Notes under the pieces: model-generated | What the model was told of the DNA's origin: nothing | The model's database searches: none | Seen by the model: only the letters and a program-made list of their open reading frames with translations | NCBI RefSeq assembly: GCF_000348985.1 | Contig: NC_035925.1 | Coordinates: 248,001 to 312,000 of the forward strand | Length of the DNA stretch: 64,000 nucleotides | Reading direction: 5' to 3' | Source of the DNA: Huiozyma naganishii CBS 8797 | Taxonomy: Eukaryota; Ascomycota; Saccharomycetes; Saccharomycetales; Saccharomycetaceae | Made by a program: the position numbers and the translations under genes | Shown here: positions 8,672 through 16,600 of the stretch, piece by piece | Layout: every line of letters begins with the position of its first letter | Numbering within the stretch: the first letter of the stretch is position 1

Positions 8672-9856
8672 TCATCGCCGCTGCAACGGTGGGAAGGCGT
8701 TCGTCTTGCTCAGCACAAGACACGCGTGGCCGTGTGAGAGGTATCCTTTGATGGACCCGGAGCTGATGAGCAGTGCGATGTCGCACTCGGTGAGTTGCGG
8801 GACCGTCTGGAGGGGCACCTGTGTCCCACCGCCTGTGCGTTGTTCGACAGCCCGCTTCACGTACTGTAGGTTGACTAAGTGCACTAGCTTGCTTGTGGGC
8901 AAGTACGTGCCCTCCCTCAGCAATTGCAATTCGTTCGCTTGCACGAGGGTCTTGAATCCGGGGATGTCCCCGCGGTTTATCGTGCGGATCAATGCGTCTT
9001 GGAACGGGTCTCTGCGTTTCAGGACCAGTCGCCGGGACACTAGCGCACAGGGGAATAGTAGTCGTAGGATTTTCGTCTCTTGTGGCCCCCTCGTCGTGGG
9101 GGTGGCTGCTGGGCAGTCCAAGTACGACAGCAACAAGAATTCGTACGCCTTGTCGTACTGCACCGTCTGCGAGCAGAAATACAGGCCCATGTAGTAGTGG
9201 TAAGTGACCATGAGGGCGCGGAACATGCTCAGCATACTGTCCCGGGGGGATGGGATCTGGCCCATCCGTTGGTGCGTCTCCACTGCCTTCACGAGGTTCT
9301 TGATCATGTCGTAGTTGTGCAGCCGGTGGTATATCTGAAACTCAAGCACCACGAAGAAGTACACACCTTGCCGCTTGTTCAGACGCCAATTCTCCTCGTT
9401 CTTGTCCTGTAGACACATCGTGAAGCACCGGTGCACGGCTCGGCCACAGGACTCCACGTACGCAGTCCCATCTTCAAACTTCTTGGCGTTGCTGTACAGG
9501 GATCGCGCCACAGTGAACAGCGGGTACAGTAGCCAGTTCATCAGTGGCTTCCGGTCGATCAACCGCACGAGCAACTTCAATTCGCGCTCCAGCGTCTCGT
9601 GCACCTTCACCAACACTTGGACGGTCCGCCGTTTGCGTCTCTTCGGGTTCACATTCTTCAAAGAGCGCATTTCGGGCAACACGACGGTCCGCAATTGCAT
9701 CACAGCATTGTACAACTCCAGTACCGTGTCATCATTGTACGTGTTCAACGTGTATATCGTCCGTTTCCCGTTCTCGGAGTTCCACTGCAGGAAGTCAATG
9801 AATTTCTCATCATAGTACCTCTCCTGGAAGTACCCACTGACATCAACAGCATCCAT
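8672..9856 (-). CDS. CSN12: CSN12, PCI-domain protein of the COP9-like and Thp3-Csn12 complexes
   Basis: S. cerevisiae Csn12 (YJR084W) works in a COP9-signalosome-like complex and, with Thp3, in transcription elongation and splicing. I start at the first ATG, 9856 (MDAVDVSGYFQERYYDEKF), giving 394 aa (about 423 in S. cerevisiae). The body is all-helical. The C-terminal PCI/winged-helix region (about residues 230-390) contains the family pattern YDKAYEFLLLSYLDCP, then KILRLLFPCALVSRRL and CDIALLISSGSIKGYLSHGHACLVLS. It diverges from ACF4, as in S. cerevisiae. Confidence 0.93.
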   Translation of the reverse strand: MDAVDVSGYFQERYYDEKFIDFLQWNSENGKRTIYTLNTYNDDTVLELYNAVMQLRTVVLPEMRSLKNVNPKRRKRRTVQVLVKVHETLERELKLLVRLIDRKPLMNWLLYPLFTVARSLYSNAKKFEDGTAYVESCGRAVHRCFTMCLQDKNEENWRLNKRQGVYFFVVLEFQIYHRLHNYDMIKNLVKAVETHQRMGQIPSPRDSMLSMFRALMVTYHYYMGLYFCSQTVQYDKAYEFLLLSYLDCPAATPTTRGPQETKILRLLFPCALVSRRLVLKRRDPFQDALIRTINRGDIPGFKTLVQANELQLLREGTYLPTSKLVHLVNLQYVKRAVEQRTGGGTQVPLQTVPQLTECDIALLISSGSIKGYLSHGHACLVLSKTNAFPPLQRR

Positions 9857-9997
9857 ATCGCGGTCCCAGGGAGCAGCCACACACAGAAGTGATGCACTAA
9901 TGTCTACTACTTCTCAAGTTCCAAATAAATCAAAATACTCAACGTTATTGCGCTTGTGACGGAGATCAGGACAAACACGGCAGATCTGCGGGGAGCG

Positions 9998-10737
9998 ATG
10001 TCCGCAACAAGAAATGTCAGCACGCCGCTGGAATTGCACCAATTGAACCTCGTCAACAAGTCCAAAACTTCTCTGCATCGTGAAACACCGCCAGCAAGCC
10101 CCACTAGGCGCGAGACTGGGTCCACCGCGAGAGGAACACCACCACCAACACCACAGCGTCCACCACGAACCAAGCACAGAAACACCGAAGCAGCAGCAAC
10201 AGCAACAGCAGCAGAAACAACAACCGCCGCGTGCGAAGCCGCGGCTGCCAGTGCTGCCCGAAGAAACCATCCATGCAACCACCGGCGAGTCAGAGGCAAG
10301 ACCCGGCAGTGGATGATCAGTTGCTGTACACTCTTGCTGCGAAACAGCGGGAGATGTCTGAATTGGAGTCCCGGATGGCTGTGCTGCGCAAGGAGGTCGC
10401 TGAATTGGAGTCCCAAGTGTGCGAGTCCCGCGGTTACCGCCCAGAGGGCAACGGCGGTGCTGGGCTGCCCCGGGACCCTGTAAAACTGGCGGAAATTGCC
10501 ACGACGACGACGAACAGGCTCTGGAGGGGTCTTGTCGACAAGTTCAACGAGTTCAACGTCGCGGAGGACGAGTTCGACGACAAGCAGAAGAAGGACCGGC
10601 GGTACAAGGAGTACTACATCAAAGAGGCCTACGATTTCGACGAGGATGAGATAGAAGAGGAGTCGCGCAAAGAGATGTCCTTCGCACGGGGGAAACCGCG
10701 TAGAGAAGCTCCAGAATCCAGCACCCATCGTATGTAA
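9998..10737 (+). CDS. ACF4: ACF4-like actin-cytoskeleton protein, reading frame broken
   Basis: Its position (divergent from CSN12, tandem with EAF6) matches YJR083C/ACF4, a poorly characterised actin-organisation protein. The coding signal is split between frames. An ATG at 9998 opens MSATRNVSTPLELHQLN, which runs through Thr/Pro-rich sequence to about 10180. A Gln-rich tract then reads best in the next frame (about 10180-10290). A coiled coil starting DDQLLYTLAAKQREM continues in the third frame to the stop at 10737. One missing base, or two small indels, would explain this. No GTATGT/TACTAAC pair supports an intron. Sequence error, a true pseudogene, or a shorter protein from the ATG at 10273 all remain possible. 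Confidence 0.65.
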
Positions 10738-10842
10738 CAACAGCTCATCGCGCAAACACAAATTTTTATTAAATATCGAATAGAAACGCACAGAAACAGA
10801 GGGCCGTCAGTACAGTACGGTAGCACGACACCCCCGCGAACG

Positions 10843-11259
10843 ATGGAAGAGGACCCGCTGAAGCAATACGAGCAATTGAAGTCCGACCTGTCAGAGGCTC
10901 TCAAGCAGCGGAGACAGTACGAGGACGAGTTGGATGCGTTGCAGCAAGAGATCTACGATAAAGAGACGGAATATTTCACCTCGACCACGTACATCAGTTC
11001 CCTGACGAGCAAACCGCTATACATCCCCGGAAATATCATTAAGGGATTCGAAGGGTTCTCCAAAGCACAGCACCACAGCGGCGGGTCCAACTCCGCCGCG
11101 AACGACTACCACGGCGGGATCCCGAACGAGGACAGAATCTTCTCGTTGTCCAGCGCAGCGTTCCAGCCAAAACTGCCACACAACACAAACCAACAACCAC
11201 CGTCCCAGCAGGAGACCAATGTACAAGCAACACAGAGTAACGACTCCAATGGCGGCTAG
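10843..11259 (+). CDS. EAF6: EAF6, NuA4/NuA3 histone acetyltransferase subunit
   Basis: Small shared subunit of the NuA4 and NuA3 histone acetyltransferases. It has 138 aa against 113 in S. cerevisiae. The N-terminal coiled coil (YEQLKSDLSEALKQRRQYED) leads to the diagnostic core LQQEIYDKETEYF. NIIKGFEGFSKAQHHSG and NEDRIFSLSSAAF follow, all matching the yeast protein in order. The C-terminus is Gln/Asn-rich. It follows ACF4 on the same strand by 105 bp, as in S. cerevisiae (YJR082C). Confidence 0.95.
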   Translation: MEEDPLKQYEQLKSDLSEALKQRRQYEDELDALQQEIYDKETEYFTSTTYISSLTSKPLYIPGNIIKGFEGFSKAQHHSGGSNSAANDYHGGIPNEDRIFSLSSAAFQPKLPHNTNQQPPSQQETNVQATQSNDSNGG

Positions 11260-11487
11260 TAAAGCGAATCACTAGTCACCTGCGAGCCAATCACGGCCAA
11301 CTGAATTTTGAGTCTTAAAAGAAGACCGTTTCTTCACTTTGTTCAAAGTATAACGGATATTTTGGAACAAGTAAGTGAGTGAGCAACTGGAGTGTCTGAA
11401 TCTGTCTGTGCTTAATAAGGCGTGGCGTGAGAGGGTTGCTCTACCGCTATTTGTGTGTGTGTGTGTGTTCGCGGAGTGACGTGAGAA

Positions 11488-12603
11488 ATGATTAGGTACA
11501 CGTTCAAGAGGCAATTGTGTACTACGTTGCGAAGGTACCAAAGCGTGGTGGCGGGGACTGCCGGTGGTGGCCAGGAGGGTGTTCGAGGGGCAATCCAGTT
11601 GATCAATTCTCCACCGACGATGGCTGCTGTCACTGTCACCGCAGACGTGCCCGTATTTGTGAGAAGAGGGTGTCTTGTTTCAGTGCATTCCCCAGGCTCC
11701 TCTGCTGTCAAGCAACTGAAATTGTCCAAGGAGTTCTTGGATCTGTGGTCGAGTTTGATCAAGTACGCTTCCATCCGTGGATCCATCTACTACAAGTTAT
11801 CGCTTCCTAGAGGTTCTTCCCCCTGTAAGTTGCTCGTTTCGACAAACAACTGTCTGAACAAAAACTTTCAAACTACCCTGTACCAGCTTAAATTGGACGG
11901 TACCAAAGACTGGAATATACACGGTTCCGACTCAATAGTAGCGTTTGAACGAAACACGTCGCTAGAAGTGAAATCCTCTGTGCAGTATCTCAATTTCCGG
12001 AAATACAAGAATGGGAACAACTTTACCGTAGTCAAGGGTAGGGGCAATCTGCTCATCAATGGGGTTGGGTCTATTGTCAAAGTGGACCTGAAGACACCGC
12101 AGGATGAATTACTGGTCAACTACAGGAACCTGCTCGGGATCAGCGGGTCGACTCAGTTGGATATCAACCAATCCATAAACAACCGTGTCCTGACTGCCAC
12201 AGGAGGGGACTCCTCTGGCCTGTACAAACCTCAACAGCTGCCAAATTGGCGCAACAGTCTAGAGGGGGTCTGGGACTACACAGCAACACTTACCCAAAAT
12301 TGCTTGAGTTGGATCACTTACCGGTACAGAACGTGGAGACATGGATACCCTGTGAATTTTATTGCGGTGAGGGGCCCCCGCTCCCTTCTGCTGCAAAGCT
12401 TCAACAACACGATGACGGGCAGCATCTCCGATTACAGTATTGAGGAACAACAGATGATTCTGAGCGATGAAGTTGTCGCATTGAACAATGAGAACAAAGC
12501 TGAGGACAGCACCGGCAACCCGAAATACTGGAATGTATATGTGCAGCAAAATGGCCGTATAGACTTTAAACCCACGAACAGCTTTCTTTCAAGGGACAAG
12601 TAG
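11488..12603 (+). CDS. AIM24: AIM24, mitochondrial inner-membrane organisation protein
   Basis: Inner-membrane protein that helps maintain MICOS and the respiratory complexes. It has 371 aa (394 in S. cerevisiae). The N-terminus (MIRYTFKRQLCTTLRRYQS) is basic and amphipathic, as expected of a mitochondrial presequence. The AIM24/DUF124 beta domain follows, with conserved PVFVRRGCLVSVH, LKTPQDELLVNYRNLLG and a C-terminal tryptophan/tyrosine-rich part. It is the last gene of the chr X-like block; the next gene belongs to chr IX order. Confidence 0.92.
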   Translation: MIRYTFKRQLCTTLRRYQSVVAGTAGGGQEGVRGAIQLINSPPTMAAVTVTADVPVFVRRGCLVSVHSPGSSAVKQLKLSKEFLDLWSSLIKYASIRGSIYYKLSLPRGSSPCKLLVSTNNCLNKNFQTTLYQLKLDGTKDWNIHGSDSIVAFERNTSLEVKSSVQYLNFRKYKNGNNFTVVKGRGNLLINGVGSIVKVDLKTPQDELLVNYRNLLGISGSTQLDINQSINNRVLTATGGDSSGLYKPQQLPNWRNSLEGVWDYTATLTQNCLSWITYRYRTWRHGYPVNFIAVRGPRSLLLQSFNNTMTGSISDYSIEEQQMILSDEVVALNNENKAEDSTGNPKYWNVYVQQNGRIDFKPTNSFLSRDK

Positions 12604-12799
12604 TAAGCAACAACGTTCCCCGCACGCCTCCCTTCATATTCTTCCTGACATAGGAATGTTGATACACTATGTATTTGATGAATATATATATATATATAGT
12701 ATGTGGATATTTGTGTGTTCGTACAGACGAGCTACCTCCTATATTGTACTAAAATGCTAACTTCTCTTTCTTTCTCTAACACAAGCCGGTGTGATCAAT
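12604..12799. other. Convergent intergenic at a synteny breakpoint
   Basis: This 196-bp spacer lies between the converging AIM24 and FIS1 stops. An AT dinucleotide run lies at 12682-12698. In S. cerevisiae these two genes are on different chromosomes (YJR080C, YIL065C), so an ancestral rearrangement joins here. Confidence 0.6.
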
Positions 12800-13270
12800 T
12801 CACCTTTTTCTAGATCTCGACAACATACCAACCAGAGTGGCAACGCCCGCAATAACCCCAGCACCAATGACCACACCCTTGAGCGTCTCTCGTTGGATCT
12901 TGTCCTCCACCATTTTCTTCAGCGCAACAACCTGCTGGTTGTGTGGCTCGTGTGCATACAATGCGTCGACATATCGCTTGGCCATCGTGAACTCGTTGAT
13001 CTTATAGCACCCGATGGTCAAGTAGTACAGACACTCCCTCCGCCTGGCGGGACTCTCCTTGTAGATGTCCGTCAGCAGCTTGATGCCCAGTCTGTTGTCG
13101 TTGACGTCCACGGACTTGATCAGCCCCCACGCGTAGTTGAACCTGGATTGGATCGTCGCATCGTCCCCGCCCTCACTGACCACTTGTTGCCGCAGTATCT
13201 CCAACTGCTGCGGGTACAGCGCCTCGTTCGCGTCTGTCAGTGTGGGGAGAAAGTTAATCTTCGATGGCAT
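12800..13270 (-). CDS. FIS1: FIS1, tail-anchored mitochondrial/peroxisomal fission receptor
   Basis: Outer-membrane TPR protein that recruits Mdv1/Caf4 and Dnm1 for mitochondrial and peroxisomal fission. It starts at the ATG at 13270 (MPSKINFLPTL), giving 156 aa (155 in S. cerevisiae). A TPR-like helical bundle carries the strongly conserved YPQQLEILRQQVVSEGG and SRFNYAWGLIKS. RRRECLYYLTIGCYK follows, then a C-terminal transmembrane tail (about 131-150) and the basic end RSRKR. The long in-frame extension upstream has no family support. Confidence 0.96.
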   Translation of the reverse strand: MPSKINFLPTLTDANEALYPQQLEILRQQVVSEGGDDATIQSRFNYAWGLIKSVDVNDNRLGIKLLTDIYKESPARRRECLYYLTIGCYKINEFTMAKRYVDALYAHEPHNQQVVALKKMVEDKIQRETLKGVVIGAGVIAGVATLVGMLSRSRKR

Positions 13271-13474
13271 TGCTCGTGTCTCTGTATGTAGGAGCCACGA
13301 CGTACAGTAGAGTGCTTTGTTTGTTGAAGAAAAGAACATTCCCTTACCAACTTGAGAGATCTCTGTTTTTATACTTAAAATACAATTTGTATGTAGTAAA
13401 ATTTCCTTTCCATCCTGGTAGAGTTCTTCGATGCCCATCGGGTTCTGGCGGTGATTGGCGCGTATACCGAGAGG

Positions 13475-14164
13475 ATGCAGGACACTACACAGCTAAACAA
13501 GTCTAAGCTGGGTACCAAACAGTACTGGGACGACTTCTACGCTGTAGAAAGGAAGAATTTCAAGGCAAATGAGGAGGATACCGGTGAATGCTGGTTTGAC
13601 GACAATGATGCAGAGCAGAAGATGGTAGACTTTCTTTCGGACAACATCGAACAATATTCGATTGAAAGTGGATCGTCGATGATCGATTTGGGTACGGGGA
13701 ATGGCCACCTACTGTTTGAATTGGCCGAGAACGATTTTGCTGGGCCGATGTTGGGAGTCGATTATTCGGAAGAAAGTGTTCAGTTTGCAAACGAGATTGC
13801 GCAAAGCAGAGGTCTTTCTAGCACAATTACATTCGAACAGGCGGATATATTCAGCGATGATTGGAGCCCTGGGGAGTTTGATATTGTGCTGGATAAGGGG
13901 ACTCTGGATGCAATTGCCCTCAGTGGGCTGCAGATCGGGAATAAATCTGTAGTAGAGTGCTACAGTACTGTCGTGGAGAAACTGTTGAAAGATGGGGGTG
14001 TGTTTCTCATAACTTCTTGTAATTTTACTCAGGAGGAATTGACCAAGATCATAGAGACGGACAATTTAAAAGTGTGGGAGACGGTCGACTACCCAGTGTT
14101 TGAGTTTGGCGGTGTCAAGGGTACGCCAATCTGCACAATTGCATTTGTGAAGGGTGTCTTGTGA
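13475..14164 (+). CDS. EFM4: EFM4 (SEE1), eEF1A lysine methyltransferase
   Basis: Class I SAM-dependent methyltransferase that methylates translation elongation factor 1A. I start at the first ATG, 13475 (MQDTTQLNKSKLGTKQYWD), giving 229 aa. Family marks are KLGTKQYWDDFYAVE, SAM motif I MIDLGTGNGHLLFELA (about 69-84), and GVDYSEESVQFA. The acidic/post-I region is FDIVLDKGTLDAIAL. Its neighbours FIS1 and YRB2 match S. cerevisiae (YIL064W). A 14-bp tandem duplication (14146-14173) covers the end of the gene, and its second copy supplies the stop codon. Confidence 0.93.
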   Translation: MQDTTQLNKSKLGTKQYWDDFYAVERKNFKANEEDTGECWFDDNDAEQKMVDFLSDNIEQYSIESGSSMIDLGTGNGHLLFELAENDFAGPMLGVDYSEESVQFANEIAQSRGLSSTITFEQADIFSDDWSPGEFDIVLDKGTLDAIALSGLQIGNKSVVECYSTVVEKLLKDGGVFLITSCNFTQEELTKIIETDNLKVWETVDYPVFEFGGVKGTPICTIAFVKGVL

Positions 14165-14228
14165 AGGGTGTCTGGATTCTCCCTTACAAGAAGTGCAGCT
14201 ATTATATTCTGTGTGTGTGTATGTATAT

Positions 14229-15146
14229 CTATTTGAGTACCTCCTTGATGTGATCATAAAGATCGTTAGCGATGTCTTCACTGTGAGTCTTCAATGCATA
14301 TGTGATGGGCTTGTTATTTCCGTCAACGGCAAGGATTCTTATAAACCTTTCGCCCTGCAGAGATCCGCCGAACCCCTTCTCCACTGTGTAGCCTTTGACT
14401 ATGGGCAGGTTCATTATAGCCTTTAAAACCCCTCTTGCTCTCATCAGAAGCCGGTACTTACCTGTGGCGTCGTTTTTATTGATCTTAACTGCGCCGAACC
14501 CTCTCTCCTTCCATCCGCTCTTGATATCCTGTAGTTGGAACAATTTCGCGTTCGTCTGGTAGACACAAGTTTCGTTTTCCTCACCAGTTTGAACGTCCTG
14601 TTTGTGCAACTTCAAATGCTCCTCTTTGTCTGCTGGTGGAGCGGTACTAGACCGCTCGTCGCCGCTCACCCCTGATTTATTCTCTGGGGACGATTCGTGC
14701 GGGGTGTTGTCTCCAGTCTCTGGTGTGCCTTCTGTTTTCTTCAACACGTTAAACCCACTACCGAAGGAGAACTTGGACCCAAACGCAAACGGTTTCGTCC
14801 GGAGTTCCTTCTTCTCCGCTTCTACTGTATCCTCTTTCTGGGCAGACGAGTCTGGTGACGCCTCTGAGTCCTTATTGACCATCTTGAACCCTGATCCGAA
14901 ACTTGTCGCTGCCCCAAACACGAACTTGGGCTTTTCCGTAGGCTCTTCCACAACTTGTTCATCTTCCTGCGCCAGCTTCAGTTTCTTGGGCGGTTGCTTC
15001 TCTGTATCTTGAGATTCCTTCGCTACGTCCGTCTCATCCCTGCTCGACGTGCCCTCGCTGCTGGACTCATCCCTGCATCTCTTCTTTGGTGACTCTTCAC
15101 CGTCGACCTCCCCCGCCCCCAGTTTCTCATGTTTCTCCTCACTCAT
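14229..15146 (-). CDS. YRB2: YRB2, nuclear Ran-binding protein for Crm1 export
   Basis: Nuclear cofactor that helps Crm1 load Ran-GTP and export cargo. It starts at the ATG at 15146 (MSEEKHEKLG), giving 305 aa (327 in S. cerevisiae). The acidic, Lys/Glu-rich N-terminus has a KKLKLAQE basic patch. Two FG-like repeat blocks (FVFGAATSFGSGFK and FAFGSKFSFGSGF) precede a C-terminal Ran-binding domain. That domain includes ETCVYQTNAKLFQL, WKERGFGAVKIN and YRLLMRARGVLKAIMN. It converges with EFM4, as in S. cerevisiae (YIL063C). Confidence 0.94.
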   Translation of the reverse strand: MSEEKHEKLGAGEVDGEESPKKRCRDESSSEGTSSRDETDVAKESQDTEKQPPKKLKLAQEDEQVVEEPTEKPKFVFGAATSFGSGFKMVNKDSEASPDSSAQKEDTVEAEKKELRTKPFAFGSKFSFGSGFNVLKKTEGTPETGDNTPHESSPENKSGVSGDERSSTAPPADKEEHLKLHKQDVQTGEENETCVYQTNAKLFQLQDIKSGWKERGFGAVKINKNDATGKYRLLMRARGVLKAIMNLPIVKGYTVEKGFGGSLQGERFIRILAVDGNNKPITYALKTHSEDIANDLYDHIKEVLK

Positions 15147-15322
15147 GGCTACAGTGTTCAACCCGCCGAGTACTTGTACAACTCTCTGTCCCAGTTCCTT
15201 TGAACAAGAGAGAATGTACAACAATTAATTTGCAAAAAAAAGTATACTTTCACTACGTAGTAAGTAGTTGCATATATATGTAAGAGCAGGTTGAAGGGTA
15301 GCAAGCTTTGAAGGTTGGCCAA

Positions 15323-15862
15323 TTATATGAGACTATCGTTCTGTTGTTGTTGCTGTTCCTCAGCAGGCGGCTCCCTCACTGGGACAGTTCTGTAGTCCAC
15401 GTCCACCATAGCAGTGTCGTTAGTACACGACACGTCCACTTGCAAAGTGAAGTTTCTGTCCTTGACAAAACAGTCCTTCTCGACGTAGTGCCAGGTGACT
15501 TTATCAAACTGTGCGTCCTTCGACTTGTCTGTAAACTTGAGATTATCTAGCGTCAACGCCGCGCCTATCTCCTTGAGCAAGTGTTTTTCGACGTGGTGGT
15601 GTAGATGCCTAACGAATTTCTTGGAGTGACAGTTTGCAGTGTCCTTTATGCGTTCTGGGTCCCCGTTTTTAGTCTCCTGCAAGATGAACGGCGGGTAGTA
15701 CCGCACTTGACAGTGCTGGTTGTCGAACTCGTCATCGTCCGTCTCGTTCTTCAAGTAGGTTTCAAAATCACCGAGATCCTCAAACACTTTCAGCTCCTCC
15801 CCCTGTTTCGTGATCACGGTGTTGACTTTTGGACCCTTGACTTTCTTGTTCCCCTTTGGCAT
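15323..15862 (-). CDS. RGI1/RGI2-family respiratory growth induced protein
   Basis: Small protein family needed for energy metabolism under respiratory growth; the pair in S. cerevisiae is RGI1 (YER067W) and RGI2 (YIL057C), and only one copy is seen here. It has 179 aa. Strong family blocks are TKQGEELKVFEDLGDFETYL and YYPPFILQE. Others are SHSKKFVRHLHHHVEKHLLKEI and DKVTWHYVEKD. A Gln-rich tail (EEQQQQQNDSLI) extends it beyond the usual 161-164 aa. A TATA-like element is at 15958-15963. An 11-nt C run (plus-strand G run 15872-15882) sits 10-20 bases before the start codon in the leader. Confidence 0.93.
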   Translation of the reverse strand: MPKGNKKVKGPKVNTVITKQGEELKVFEDLGDFETYLKNETDDDEFDNQHCQVRYYPPFILQETKNGDPERIKDTANCHSKKFVRHLHHHVEKHLLKEIGAALTLDNLKFTDKSKDAQFDKVTWHYVEKDCFVKDRNFTLQVDVSCTNDTAMVDVDYRTVPVREPPAEEQQQQQNDSLI

Positions 15863-16600
15863 TGCTGTGGTGGGGGGGGGGGCGTTCCCACAACAAGAAG
15901 GACTACACGAGCCAAGAGAAGACGCGACGAGCGAGTGTTGCCGCCCACGTATCCCCTTATATACGTGCCCGCGGGGGGGAGGGGTAAACCCACTACCACT
16001 ACCACCAGAACAAGACTAACCCCAACCCCAACCCCAACCACAACCCCAACCCCAGCTCCCTTCAAGATCCGATGCGAATAGACAGACCGCCCAGCTGCAC
16101 TGCCAGTCTCTCTGACAGCTTCCCTTTTGGGACAGGCGCTGTCTCCCGCGCCGCCGCGGGAGATTGTCGCCGGATCTCGTGACTGCGGGCAGCGTACTCT
16201 CCAATTGGCTCGTTCTGCTGCTGCGTGCGGGCCGCGTGCGCAGCCCGGTGGTGGGCGGGCATTGCCTTAACGAGTCATGGTCTGGGCACTGACGGACAGG
16301 CAGGCAGGCGGGCGGGCAGGTATGCGGAGCCTGTTGCATGCTCACACACACGGAGTATATATATAGGCGTGTGTCATTGCAGCAGGGTATGTTTGCGCGT
16401 GTGTGTGTGACTGTAGCGCTGTGGACAGACCGATCTGTTTTGCGTTCTTGTCGCTGCTGCTTTCTTTTTCCGTTGACACTGTTTACTCTCTGTGTACTCA
16501 GGATCGTTATTCGGTTGCAAAAAGGGTCTCGTAACAGTTACTATTCTTCTTCTTTTTTTGGAGACCGTCGTCTTCTTCCACTGGTGGGGGGACACCAACA
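15863..16600. promoter_or_regulatory. RGI-VHR1 divergent promoter region
   Basis: This 738-bp, GC-rich stretch holds an 11-base G run (15872-15882) and a TATA-like element toward RGI (15958-15963). STRE-like CCCCT/AGGGG cores lie at 15953-15957 and 15980-15984, which suits Msn2/4 stress control known for the RGI genes. The hexamer array at 16018-16053 comes next. The VHR1-proximal part has TATATATA near 16356-16363. I see no coding gene. Confidence 0.6.
16018..16053. repeat. Six AACCCC-type hexamers, ciliate-telomere-like
   Basis: Six contiguous 6-bp units read AACCCC x3, AACCAC, AACCCC x2. The complementary (minus) strand is TTGGGG-like, with G-quadruplex potential. It lies 156-191 bp upstream of the RGI ATG, and the G-rich strand is the RGI coding strand. 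No telomere function is implied; it sits inside a gene-dense region. Confidence 0.85.

Noticed and set aside
10150..10330. An intron to reconcile the ACF4 frames
   Set aside because: No GTATGT-like 5' splice site or TACTAAC-like branch site occurs in the interval.
16018..16053. Interstitial telomere or chromosome-fusion scar
   Set aside because: Budding-yeast telomeres are not TTGGGG-type and gene order across the site (RGI-VHR1) is ancestral, so a fusion is not supported.
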